A stretch of DNA of 43,522 nucleotides from a virus: positions 1-43,522 of IMG/VR virus record IMGVR_UViG_3300027823_000002; one strand, written 5' to 3'. Shown here piece by piece: positions 32,211 through 38,419 of the stretch. Both the position numbers and the translations under genes were made by a program. Position 1 is the stretch's first letter, and the number at the start of each line of letters is the position of its first letter. The notes below the pieces were generated by a model. That model was not told the origin of the DNA and did not search any database. It worked only from the letters and a program-made list of their open reading frames with translations.

Positions 32211-32653
32211 CAATGATCGGCGCAACCGCAATGATCGATATCCTCAGAATGGAAAAATCTGTAGCATCGAATCATGAATTGATTTTGGCAGGCGACCGAT
32301 GCCAAACAATGTCGAATGAATTTGCGAAGAGGTATAAAGCCTGCCCCGGTGACGAGCGCTTATTGCGCGCGCGTTTATTACTGGAGGAGCTGGGCGAATT
32401 ACTGCTTGCAATGGCTGCATCGGACGAAGTCCAGATGGTTGACGCCATTGCGGATTTGGCCTATGTGACAATCGGCACAGCGGTTACCTTCGACCTGCCA
32501 TTTGCCCCCGCGCTCGCGGAAGCACATCGATCGAATTTAACTAAGGACTCGCACGTCGACCACGCCGCAGGAATTAAAGGCAAGGGCGAATCGTTCAGCC
32601 AGCCGGATTTTCAAGCCGTTCTCATAGCGCATAGAATGGGCAAATACCAATGA
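32150..32653 (+). CDS. MazG-like nucleotide pyrophosphohydrolase
   Basis: A 167-residue protein with the all-alpha NTP pyrophosphatase pattern: L-L-L-E-E-L-G-E-L-L (E-E-x-x-E near 82-86) and a second helix V-D-A-I-A-D-L-A-Y-V (near 97-106), which together bind magnesium. It would cleave dNTPs or (p)ppGpp-like nucleotides, fitting the nucleotide block. The start at 32150 has GGAG upstream but overlaps the primase-helicase by 61 bases; an ATG at 32213, just after the primase stop, is the alternative. Confidence 0.82.
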   Translation: METNQRYANDPQAKAVASFITMIGATAMIDILRMEKSVASNHELILAGDRCQTMSNEFAKRYKACPGDERLLRARLLLEELGELLLAMAASDEVQMVDAIADLAYVTIGTAVTFDLPFAPALAEAHRSNLTKDSHVDHAAGIKGKGESFSQPDFQAVLIAHRMGKYQ

Positions 32654-33111
32654 GCAGTATCCGCACCTCTAGCGAAACCATTGAGCAGTCGATTTTCAAG
32701 GTGACCAAGCTGTGGGCTGAAATGCGCAGCAAGGATCCACGCACAAAAGTAGGCGCCGCAATTTACGACCCAGAGAATGGCGGCTTGTTTTTGGGTTACA
32801 ACGGATTTGCCAAGGGTCTTCCCGATGAAGCCTACATGTGGGAATCCCCGCTAAAATATGATTATGTAATTCATGCCGAAATGAATGCATTAATTAAAGC
32901 GCTTTTGAGCGGTGCCGACATTAAAACCTGTTGGCTTGTGTGCACGCATCTGCCCTGCGAGAAGTGCATTCGCGACGTCGTTGCTGTGCACAAGCCCTGC
33001 CGCTTATTGTATGGCAACGGTAATTCTAATCTCCACGGATCGAACACTTTAGCATTTGCAAAAACCATTTGCGATACCCTCCACATCAGCCTCGAAGCCC
33101 TTAAGGAATAA
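32650..33111 (+). CDS. dCMP deaminase
   Basis: A 153-residue zinc-dependent deaminase converting dCMP to dUMP. The signature is H-A-E-M-N-A (about residues 75-80, zinc His and catalytic Glu) and L-P-C-E-K-C (near 101-106, zinc cysteines), with the dCMP-type G-Y-N-G-F segment near 54-58. It supplies dUMP for the thymidylate synthase-family enzyme encoded directly downstream. The ATG overlaps the MazG-like gene by 4 bases. Confidence 0.93.
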   Translation: MSSIRTSSETIEQSIFKVTKLWAEMRSKDPRTKVGAAIYDPENGGLFLGYNGFAKGLPDEAYMWESPLKYDYVIHAEMNALIKALLSGADIKTCWLVCTHLPCEKCIRDVVAVHKPCRLLYGNGNSNLHGSNTLAFAKTICDTLHISLEALKE

Positions 33112-33115
33112 GCCC

Positions 33116-34072
33116 GTGATTAACGCATACCCAACCGTCGACCATGCTTGGCGCGGTGTCATTAATGATATTTTAGCAAAGGGCAGACATACGCCGTCGC
33201 GCGTTGGCGACTGCTTAGAAATTCTCGGCTACACTGTCACAATCGAAAATCCAAGCTACAGAATGCTGATGAACCCGCGGCGCAAAATGTCTCGCAAATA
33301 TGTCGGCGCGGAATTCTTTTGGTACTTCGCGGGCGAGAAATCGATTGCTCGATTACTTCCTTACGCGCCTACATACGGGCGCTTTACCAATGACGGTAAA
33401 GAAACAACCGGTGGCTACGGTTGGCGCATGAGCGGTAATTCTTTCGGCGGCGCCAATCAATTCGTTGACGTCTATTCTATTCTGTCGGAGATAAAAGAAT
33501 CCCGCCAATGCGTCATCAGTATTTGGAATCCGCAGGATCTTGCGGTTGCCCGCGTCGGTGGTTGCAAAGATACGCCGTGCGCATTAAATCTCCAATTCTT
33601 TATTCGAGATAATAAATTGCACATGGTTAGCTATATCCGATCCAACGACGTGTGGCTCGGTATGCCTTATGACTTCTATTGCTTTATGAGCATTCAATCG
33701 GTTCTCGCCACCGCGCTTGGTATCGGCATGGGTACCTACACGCACACAATCGGCTCCGTGCATATTTATTCCAAATATCTTACCAACTGCGAAGAAGCAT
33801 TGTCCCCACCGCTCCCAGGAAACGAAGCTGAAATTGACGAGCGCATGTCTTCGTCGTTATTTTCGTCGAACACAATCCTCAACGGCTCGGCGCGAATTTT
33901 CGAAATGCACGCGGCGTTGCATACTACCGCGGACACGTATGCCGGTGAGAGTAGTGATAATTGGATTGAAGATATGTTCACGGCTTGCGCCCTCGCACTG
34001 AGTGGCTTGTCCGACTGCACCTTCGATCGGAGTGTGCTTAATCAACCCGCTATCTTTGGAGAAATCACATGA
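33116..34072 (+). CDS. Thymidylate synthase-family enzyme with Asn-to-Asp substitution (possible dCMP-acting)
   Basis: A 318-residue enzyme. The catalytic Cys is C155 (D-T-P-C-A). Spacing to R175, D178, H216 and Y218 equals E. coli ThyA C146, R166, D169, H207 and Y209 without gaps. At the place of ThyA N177, which reads the dUMP base, there is D186 (G-M-P-Y-D-F). In T4 dCMP hydroxymethylase the equivalent is Asp, and it selects dCMP. This enzyme may therefore make 5-methyl- or 5-hydroxymethyl-dCMP rather than dTMP. The start is GTG at 33116 behind TAAGGAATAAGCCC; the open frame from 33056 overlaps the deaminase gene. Confidence 0.9.
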   Translation: MINAYPTVDHAWRGVINDILAKGRHTPSRVGDCLEILGYTVTIENPSYRMLMNPRRKMSRKYVGAEFFWYFAGEKSIARLLPYAPTYGRFTNDGKETTGGYGWRMSGNSFGGANQFVDVYSILSEIKESRQCVISIWNPQDLAVARVGGCKDTPCALNLQFFIRDNKLHMVSYIRSNDVWLGMPYDFYCFMSIQSVLATALGIGMGTYTHTIGSVHIYSKYLTNCEEALSPPLPGNEAEIDERMSSSLFSSNTILNGSARIFEMHAALHTTADTYAGESSDNWIEDMFTACALALSGLSDCTFDRSVLNQPAIFGEIT

Positions 34073-34617
34073 AGCACCGCATTATGATCGAGGGCGCTGA
34101 CACGCTCGGCAAAACAACTGCTATGGATACTGCACGCGCGAAGCTGCAGCATAAGCAAAGCGGCATTGCTCCGAGCCATCGCAAAATGGGATTGCCGGAA
34201 GCAGAATGGTCCGAATCCGATTGGCTGCACTGGGCTTCCAGGGAGGACAGCTGCTTTGTTGATCGCGGTCCATTGAGTGAAATTATTTACGGGCATGTTG
34301 CTCGTGGTCGCGCAGCATTAAGCTCACCAGGATTTATGCTTGCCCTGGGAATGCTCGCCCGTGCCCAGTACAGAATTGTCATAGTCACTGCGCCGTCATT
34401 TGTGTATGGTGACATTCTGGCGAAGCGATACGATGCTAGCCGAGAGGCTTTCGATAAGCCAACCATTCTGAAAGTGAATAATTGCTACCGGCGATTAGCT
34501 ACAACAGGCATTTTCAGAGACTATGAGATTCCGGAGTGGTTCCTGAAAAATCACGTCATTCACATTGACATAAAGTCAGTCGAGTCATTCCCCTCAATTT
34601 CGGATTTAATTCAATGA
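34069..34617 (+). CDS. Deoxynucleoside monophosphate kinase-like P-loop protein
   Basis: A 182-residue kinase of the thymidylate kinase-like fold. The P-loop is E-G-A-D-T-L-G-K-T-T (residues 8-17); V-D-R-G-P-L-S-E (near 64-71) matches the D-R motif; K-R-Y-D-A-S-R-E may be the lid. It probably phosphorylates the product of the preceding thymidylate synthase-family enzyme, with which it overlaps by 4 bases. A modified pyrimidine monophosphate is a possible substrate given that enzyme's Asp residue. Confidence 0.85.
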   Translation: MKHRIMIEGADTLGKTTAMDTARAKLQHKQSGIAPSHRKMGLPEAEWSESDWLHWASREDSCFVDRGPLSEIIYGHVARGRAALSSPGFMLALGMLARAQYRIVIVTAPSFVYGDILAKRYDASREAFDKPTILKVNNCYRRLATTGIFRDYEIPEWFLKNHVIHIDIKSVESFPSISDLIQ

Positions 34618-34895
34618 AATTAAAGCTGCCGATTAAAGGCGATGGCTTGAAGGTGGGCGAAACATTTTCTCAGTTTCCTGGAAACGGTACGATAACCATT
34701 TTGAAATTGGGCGTGGACTCGGCGCGGATTAAAGTGATTTTCTGGGTGGGGAGTGAGCGTCGCACCTATAATTGCACGGGCATGCGGTGGGCCATCGCGG
34801 CGGAAAAAGCTCAGGATCGCGGCATACTGGGTATGAGTCCATCCGCCACCCCAAAAACCCCGAAAAAACTCTACTTACGCCCTAGCGGTAAGTAG
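34614..34895 (+). CDS. Hypothetical protein ending the nucleotide block
   Basis: A 93-residue basic protein of unknown function. It has a strand-rich N-terminal part (M-K-L-K-L-P-I-K-G-D-G, then T-I-T-I-L-K-L) and a Pro/Lys-rich tail (K-T-P-K-K-L-Y-L-R-P). It overlaps the kinase gene by 4 bases. Its final codons form one arm of a hairpin that ends the replication operon. Confidence 0.78.
   Translation: MKLKLPIKGDGLKVGETFSQFPGNGTITILKLGVDSARIKVIFWVGSERRTYNCTGMRWAIAAEKAQDRGILGMSPSATPKTPKKLYLRPSGK
34871..34895 (+). terminator. 8-bp hairpin at the end of the nucleotide block
   Basis: CTACTTAC (34871-34878) pairs with GTAAGTAG (34888-34895) across a 9-base loop, overlapping the stop codon. It is followed by GGTCGAAAAAGAC, not by a T run. 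It sits just before promoter cassette 3, so it may insulate the two units. Confidence 0.5.
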
Positions 34896-34913
34896 GGTCG
34901 AAAAAGACACCTA

Positions 34914-34941
34914 TGTACATTTGTTTGGGAGGGTGTAGGAT
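34914..34941 (+). promoter_or_regulatory. Conserved phage promoter cassette 3 (leaderless)
   Basis: TGTACA (34914-34919), 16 bases, TAGGAT (34936-34941), ACATTC, ATG at 34948. The 18-base upstream flank is identical to cassette 2. Here TAGGA could also act as a weak ribosome-binding site, unlike the other copies. Confidence 0.75.
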
Positions 34942-34947
34942 ACATTC

Positions 34948-35187
34948 ATGAACACTGACCATCCCACCGCTGACTTCTTGCTGGCCGAAATTGCCAAGGG
35001 AAAAACCTTGTACATTCAGACCGCCACGCACATCACGAAGGTCGACCAAGCTTGTGTGGACCGCTTCAACCAAGCTGGGCGCCAACCAGTGCTTGCTAAT
35101 GGCTCCCGCACCAAGAAGCTGCTGGTGGCCAAGGGTGAGCTCTATGTTGTCCTGGACAAGTACAACCACAAGCTTGAGCTGGTTTGA
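34948..35187 (+). CDS. Hypothetical small protein
   Basis: A 79-residue protein of unknown function under promoter cassette 3. It contains alternating strands and helices (L-Y-I-Q-T-A-T-H-I-T, V-D-R-F-N-Q-A-G, then K-K-L-L-V-A-K-G-E-L-Y-V-V-L). It begins M-N-T like the other proteins behind these cassettes, because the cassette conservation extends into the first codons. No homologue was recognised. Confidence 0.8.
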   Translation: MNTDHPTADFLLAEIAKGKTLYIQTATHITKVDQACVDRFNQAGRQPVLANGSRTKKLLVAKGELYVVLDKYNHKLELV

Positions 35188-35210
35188 ATCAGAGTCCGAA
35201 AAGACACCTA

Positions 35211-35238
35211 TGTACATTTGTTTTCCCCATGCTAGAAT
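35211..35238 (+). promoter_or_regulatory. Conserved phage promoter cassette 4 (leaderless)
   Basis: TGTACA (35211-35216), 16 bases, TAGAAT (35233-35238), ACATTC, ATG at 35245. TAGAAT is the closest of the set to the sigma70 -10 consensus. Confidence 0.77.
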
Positions 35239-35244
35239 ACATTC

Positions 35245-35487
35245 ATGAACACTGCACCCACCCACTTCCCCAACCCACTCCACCCCACTTTTCTGCACAC
35301 CATTCAAGGACAAGAGCACAAGCTGACCTTTAATCCCGACCTTGCATTGCGCATGGGTAAAGTCAAAGCGTGCAACCACAAGCTCCTCGCGCTCGTTCGT
35401 CCGTGCCCCAAAAATAAGCGCGCATTTTATCTTGAAGTTTATTCAAACGGTTGGCCGTTTTCGGGTCCCGTCTACCTCGCCGCTTAA
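35245..35487 (+). CDS. Hypothetical small protein
   Basis: An 80-residue basic protein of unknown function under promoter cassette 4. After a Pro/His-rich start it contains K-L-T-F-N-P-D-L-A-L-R-M-G-K and C-N-H-K-L-L-A-L-V-R-P-C; the two cysteines do not form a clear metal site. It is followed by two hairpins, so it may be expressed as a single-gene transcript. Confidence 0.8.
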   Translation: MNTAPTHFPNPLHPTFLHTIQGQEHKLTFNPDLALRMGKVKACNHKLLALVRPCPKNKRAFYLEVYSNGWPFSGPVYLAA

Positions 35488-35539
35488 TCTACAAATAGAT
35501 TACCGCCATCGCTTCCCTCAGTGCATTGTGCACTGAGGG
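35485..35539 (+). terminator. Two tandem hairpins after the cassette 4 gene
   Basis: TAATCTA (35485-35491) pairs with 35496-35502 around CAAA, and CCCTCAGTGCA (35515-35525) pairs perfectly with 35529-35539 around a 3-base loop. The first overlaps the stop codon. No T run follows, so this may be a processing or stabilising structure, or a terminator used by a non-standard mechanism. Confidence 0.65.
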
Positions 35540-35575
35540 CTCGAGCAGTAGATAACCCAACCCACAGGATTCCGC

Positions 35576-35845
35576 ATGGCCATCACCATTTCAGACATTG
35601 CAAACCTTGCAAAAGAATTCACCGTGGTTCTTCAGCACTGGTTGACAGTCGAGGAACTTGCAGCGGTCAATGCGGAAAACCTTATTGACTTGGAATGCTG
35701 TGCGAGCCACAAATACTGCGACGCCGACGATGCGATGATCGCGGCTCAGATTATTTGCGGCTTTACCTACAGCGAAATTGGCGAACACAAAGCCACCGCG
35801 GCCGCAGCTTGGGCTCTTGCCAAAGCTGGTCGCTTTACCCTCTAA
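35576..35845 (+). CDS. Hypothetical acidic helical protein
   Basis: An 89-residue acidic, helical protein of unknown function behind CAGGATTCCGC. It has a cluster C-C-A-S-H-K-Y-C-D (near 41-49) that could bind a metal but matches no known motif. The C-terminal half is Ala-rich helix. TAAGGAATAACC at its stop is the ribosome-binding site of the next gene. Confidence 0.8.
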   Translation: MAITISDIANLAKEFTVVLQHWLTVEELAAVNAENLIDLECCASHKYCDADDAMIAAQIICGFTYSEIGEHKATAAAAWALAKAGRFTL

Positions 35846-35854
35846 GGAATAACC

Positions 35855-36061
35855 ATGCCCCATGCACCTACCCGCACGGCCCTTTCGCTCCCCGCACAGC
35901 TTGACGATTTTGACAGACGCATTGCCGAGCTCCAAGCAATGGCCGCCGAAATTCGAAAAGAAAAAGGCGACCTTAAGCACCAATCCGCTGGAGCGGAATC
36001 GGTCAGGGAAGTGAACAATATGCTCCTCGACTGCTTAATCCACCTCGACCATTTCGTCTAA
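35855..36061 (+). CDS. Small coiled-coil protein, paralogue family member B
   Basis: A 68-residue helical protein closely related to the next gene's product and, more distantly, to those at 17500 and the end of 19661-20119. The shared core is L-D-D-F-D-R-R-I-A-E-L-Q-A-M then A-E-S-V-R-E-V-N-N-M-L-L-D-C-L, with heptad spacing that suggests a coiled-coil dimer. It ends H-F-V-stop. Function unknown; four copies in one phage suggest dosage or partner variation. Confidence 0.82.
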   Translation: MPHAPTRTALSLPAQLDDFDRRIAELQAMAAEIRKEKGDLKHQSAGAESVREVNNMLLDCLIHLDHFV

Positions 36062-36072
36062 GGGATAACCCA

Positions 36073-36291
36073 ATGCACACCACCGATCCCACCCTGTTTG
36101 CCGTCCCCGTCCCCTCCATTGCAGTACAGCTCGAAAAGCTGAACGAGCGCATCGCTGCGCTCAAGGCAATGTCCGAGAAAATCGGAAGGGAGAAGGCCGA
36201 CTCTGGGCTAAAGTACGTCGGAGCAGAGTCAATCAGAGACGTGAATAATATCTTAGACGACTGCCTGATGCAGCTCGACTATTTTGTCTAA
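36073..36291 (+). CDS. Small coiled-coil protein, paralogue family member C
   Basis: A 72-residue protein, tandem duplicate of the preceding gene: L-E-K-L-N-E-R-I-A-A-L-K-A-M then G-A-E-S-I-R-D-V-N-N-I-L-D-D-C-L, ending Y-F-V-stop as its neighbour ends H-F-V. The duplication includes the TAAGGGATAACCCA ribosome-binding region. It is predicted to be a coiled coil; no enzymatic motif was seen. Confidence 0.82.
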   Translation: MHTTDPTLFAVPVPSIAVQLEKLNERIAALKAMSEKIGREKADSGLKYVGAESIRDVNNILDDCLMQLDYFV

Positions 36292-36301
36292 GGGAATAAG
36301 C

Positions 36302-36448
36302 ATGTACACAATCTCCGGCCGTCTTCGCTCCGTCCGCCTTGGCAACCACCTCACTGAAAGGGGCCGCGGTATTCTCCGCCTCCTCCCCTTCCAGGAAAGA
36401 ATGAAATTCCTTCGCCGCATGCGTCGCATTATTGTTGGCGTATTTTGA
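36302..36448 (+). CDS. Very small Arg-rich protein
   Basis: A 48-residue frame with the phage's standard TAAGGGAATAAGC site before its ATG. The product is Arg-rich and helical (G-R-L-R-S-V-R-L, R-G-I-L-R-L-L, F-L-R-R-M-R-R-I-I-V). Such a peptide could bind RNA or lie on a membrane. The close fit of spacing and ribosome-binding site to its neighbours supports it as a real gene. Confidence 0.65.
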   Translation: MYTISGRLRSVRLGNHLTERGRGILRLLPFQERMKFLRRMRRIIVGVF

Positions 36449-36494
36449 ACCACCCCCCCGCCGAATTACTCGGCACCGTCCCGAAAGGACCGCA

Positions 36495-37166
36495 ATGAAG
36501 TTTGCATTTATCCCCCACCCCATCACCAAAGACGGTGACACGGAAACCATTACCCTCGAAGTCGGTCGTTATGGCGATCAAACGAAAACCATTAAAGTGG
36601 TTTGGACTCGAATCAAGGGAACTGATTGGAGCAATGCCCGCGTGCTCGGGGTTTCCGCACTCCACCAAGTGCTTGCTGTGGCCGGATCGAATATGCGCAC
36701 GCTCGCAAAATTCGTTGAAGATCACGAGCTCGACATGGACGATCCGGATGCTTTGATTAGCATGATCGAGCGCGAAGGCGGTTCTTGTTATGTGCGCAAC
36801 GCCGCTGGGCAGCTGGTTTGCTATTCCGACGTCTCAAAGAATGGCGACCGCAAAGAATTCATTACCACCACCGCCGCTGGTATGAACCACGAATACTCCG
36901 TATTCGCCGAGGATGAAGATCGCGCGAAGGCGATGGTCACCCGCTTGCTTGTGTCGGGCGCGGAGGATAACGATGCGCTTTATGATGAGCTTAAGCATTG
37001 GGGCAAAGCCGGAAAGCCGATCAAAGAAGTTGAAAAGAAATCAACTGTCAAAGCTCCCGACCTTGGGCTCTACTGCAAGCGCGGCCATCAGCGCAAAGCC
37101 CTTGCAATGAAGCTGAAATTGAAGGAAAAAGTCAAAGAGGGCGGCGACGCCAAACCTACGAAGTGA
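36495..37166 (+). CDS. Hypothetical protein upstream of the hammerhead ribozyme
   Basis: A 223-residue protein of unknown function. The start is fixed by CGAAAGGACCGCA before the ATG at 36495. The N-terminal 45 residues look beta-rich, followed by helices; C-Y-V-R-N-A-A-G-Q-L-V-C-Y (near 98-110) is a strand pair with two cysteines. The C-terminal 40 residues are Lys-rich. Its stop codon lies 2 bases before the first stem of the hammerhead ribozyme, so self-cleavage would leave that structure on its 3' end. Confidence 0.82.
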   Translation: MKFAFIPHPITKDGDTETITLEVGRYGDQTKTIKVVWTRIKGTDWSNARVLGVSALHQVLAVAGSNMRTLAKFVEDHELDMDDPDALISMIEREGGSCYVRNAAGQLVCYSDVSKNGDRKEFITTTAAGMNHEYSVFAEDEDRAKAMVTRLLVSGAEDNDALYDELKHWGKAGKPIKEVEKKSTVKAPDLGLYCKRGHQRKALAMKLKLKEKVKEGGDAKPTK

Positions 37167-37167
37167 C

Positions 37168-37225
37168 TTCTACCTGAGGAGGCTGGATGGGTACCAGCCG
37201 AAACCGTCGGGAGACGGTCGTAGAA
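37168..37225 (+). ncRNA. Hammerhead ribozyme, type I
   Basis: All core elements are present in order. Stem I 5' strand TTCTAC (37168-37173); catalytic CTGAGGA (37174-37180); stem II GGCTGG/CCAGCC (37181-37186 / 37194-37199, 7-base loop); GAAA (37200-37203); stem III CCGTC/GACGG (37204-37208 / 37213-37217, loop GGGA); TC (37218-37219) completing GUC; stem I 3' strand GTAGAA (37220-37225). Predicted cleavage is after C37219. Every invariant position of the hammerhead consensus (CUGANGAG, CGAAAC, GUC) is matched. Cleavage would leave a 5'-OH mRNA with a 25-base leader containing AAGGAG for the gene at 37245. Confidence 0.92.
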
Positions 37226-37244
37226 ACCCTACAAGGAGATTATC

Positions 37245-37466
37245 ATGGTAAGCAAATGGGGACAGCGCGGAACATTCTTGGAGGCGGATTTGAAAGCCGC
37301 AGCCGATGCTTATTCCGCCGGGCTTGCTGGATGCTCGGGCATTCCTATTTCATTGACCGAGGCGGCGTCCATGGTGCCCTGTGACAGGCTCCACTTGATG
37401 CGCTACCTGCGAGCTCACAAAAAACCTATCCGCGCGCGGGGTCGACCTGTGGACGGTGAATTGTGA
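37245..37466 (+). CDS. Hypothetical protein downstream of the hammerhead ribozyme
   Basis: A 73-residue protein of unknown function. Unlike most genes here it has a classical ribosome-binding site, AAGGAG, 7 bases before the ATG. The sequence S-L-T-E-A-A-S-M-V-P-C-D-R-L-H-L-M-R-Y-L (about residues 36-55) looks like a helix-turn-helix, and the Arg-rich tail fits DNA binding; this is inference. Its mRNA would begin 25 bases upstream after ribozyme cleavage. Confidence 0.82.
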   Translation: MVSKWGQRGTFLEADLKAAADAYSAGLAGCSGIPISLTEAASMVPCDRLHLMRYLRAHKKPIRARGRPVDGEL

Positions 37467-37744
37467 AATTGATGCTGGCCAAAAAGCGCCTTGTATTAAA
37501 GCGAGCAGTCGCTGCAATAAACTTGGAGCTATTGGAAGCGCACATCCGAGCGGTGGGTTCTGCTGGAATAACCGCTCGGGGCTACGGTAAGAAGCACAAG
37601 CTCGACCCAATGATTGTTTTGAAAGCGCTAGGTAAACTCTACAAGAAGTACAGACGCCACGGGCTCCATCAAGAATGGGTTCCGTGTAGCGACTTCGCAA
37701 TCCAACAGGGACGCTATTGGTTCCAGAAAGACGATAATGGATAA
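37463..37744 (+). CDS. Hypothetical basic protein, possible helix-turn-helix
   Basis: A 93-residue basic protein starting with GTG overlapping the upstream stop (GTGA); an ATG at 37472 is the alternative. The region S-A-G-I-T-A-R-G-Y-G-K-K-H then D-P-M-I-V-L-K-A-L-G-K-L (near 33-58) has helix-turn-helix spacing. The C-terminus is aromatic (R-Y-W-F-Q-K). It may be a small regulator; no family was recognised. Confidence 0.78.
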   Translation: MKLMLAKKRLVLKRAVAAINLELLEAHIRAVGSAGITARGYGKKHKLDPMIVLKALGKLYKKYRRHGLHQEWVPCSDFAIQQGRYWFQKDDNG

Positions 37745-37970
37745 GCCCTTCGTTAGCCGCTCCAGGTATTCACTGGAGAAAATGATTGCGCGCGAGGAGG
37801 CGCGTGCATTAGCTGCCAAACTCCGAAAACCACGGTGCAGCGCCAAGGTCCAAGTTCCTTGCGTGGTTTGCGGCCGACTATTCCGCTCCGATGCAAAGCA
37901 GTATAATGGCTGCTGCAGTAATGTCTGCGCTGAACGCGACCGCACCAACCCCAAAGGATTAAAGCCGTGA
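37737..37970 (+). CDS. Small zinc-finger protein
   Basis: A 77-residue basic protein with a likely zinc site: C-V-V-C-G-R-L-F (C-x2-C near 42-45) and C-C-S-N-V-C (near 59-64), a treble-clef-like arrangement seen in small phage DNA-binding proteins. The N-terminal half is an Arg/Ala helix. It overlaps the preceding gene by 8 bases. Function unknown beyond probable nucleic-acid binding. Confidence 0.78.
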   Translation: MDKPFVSRSRYSLEKMIAREEARALAAKLRKPRCSAKVQVPCVVCGRLFRSDAKQYNGCCSNVCAERDRTNPKGLKP

Positions 37971-38419
37971 CCACCACCGCCTTCCAAGATCTTGTCCGCC
38001 TGTGCGAGAAGCTCGAAGCATTCAAGAATTACGTGCACCAGAGGCTCGATGCAATGGGCATTGAAAAAGAGCCCAATGGCAAGCACTCCGCAAATGGTTG
38101 TAGGATCGGCGATCGCCTGGATTTACTGGAGGAGCGTACGAAGAAAGCGGGAGCGGGAGTGGAAGCCGAGTATCGTCGCAAGCGCTTGGAGATTATCACG
38201 GCACTATTGACAGCGCCTAATTCTGGGGGGAACATTGAGGGGGCCGTGAATTTCGCCGATAAGCTTATGCTTATTAATGAACTTGCGCCTATTCCAGCCG
38301 GAGCGACCCATAAAAAATTAGAGCCGGGGCCACCGCCTTGGTGGTGCACAGCACCACTGCAGCCGCCGTTCATTTCCACGTGCCAAACCGACCAAGTCGC
38401 GAACGGAAAGCCAAAGTGA
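37967..38419 (+). CDS. Hypothetical protein
   Basis: A 150-residue protein starting with GTG (GTGA overlap). The first 45 residues are a helix (L-V-R-L-C-E-K-L-E-A-F-K-N-Y-V), followed by another helical block and a Pro-rich tail (K-K-L-E-P-G-P-P-P-W-W-C). No known motif. The Trp/Pro/Cys-rich C-terminus overlaps the region before the methyltransferase start and may be less constrained. Confidence 0.72.
   Translation: MTTTAFQDLVRLCEKLEAFKNYVHQRLDAMGIEKEPNGKHSANGCRIGDRLDLLEERTKKAGAGVEAEYRRKRLEIITALLTAPNSGGNIEGAVNFADKLMLINELAPIPAGATHKKLEPGPPPWWCTAPLQPPFISTCQTDQVANGKPK

Noticed and set aside
37187-37384. Frame starting inside the hammerhead ribozyme, with GAGGAGG before an ATG
   Set aside because: The SD-like sequence is the ribozyme core and stem II; the frame overlaps the better-supported gene at 37245. 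Its use would conflict with ribozyme folding, though it cannot be excluded before folding.
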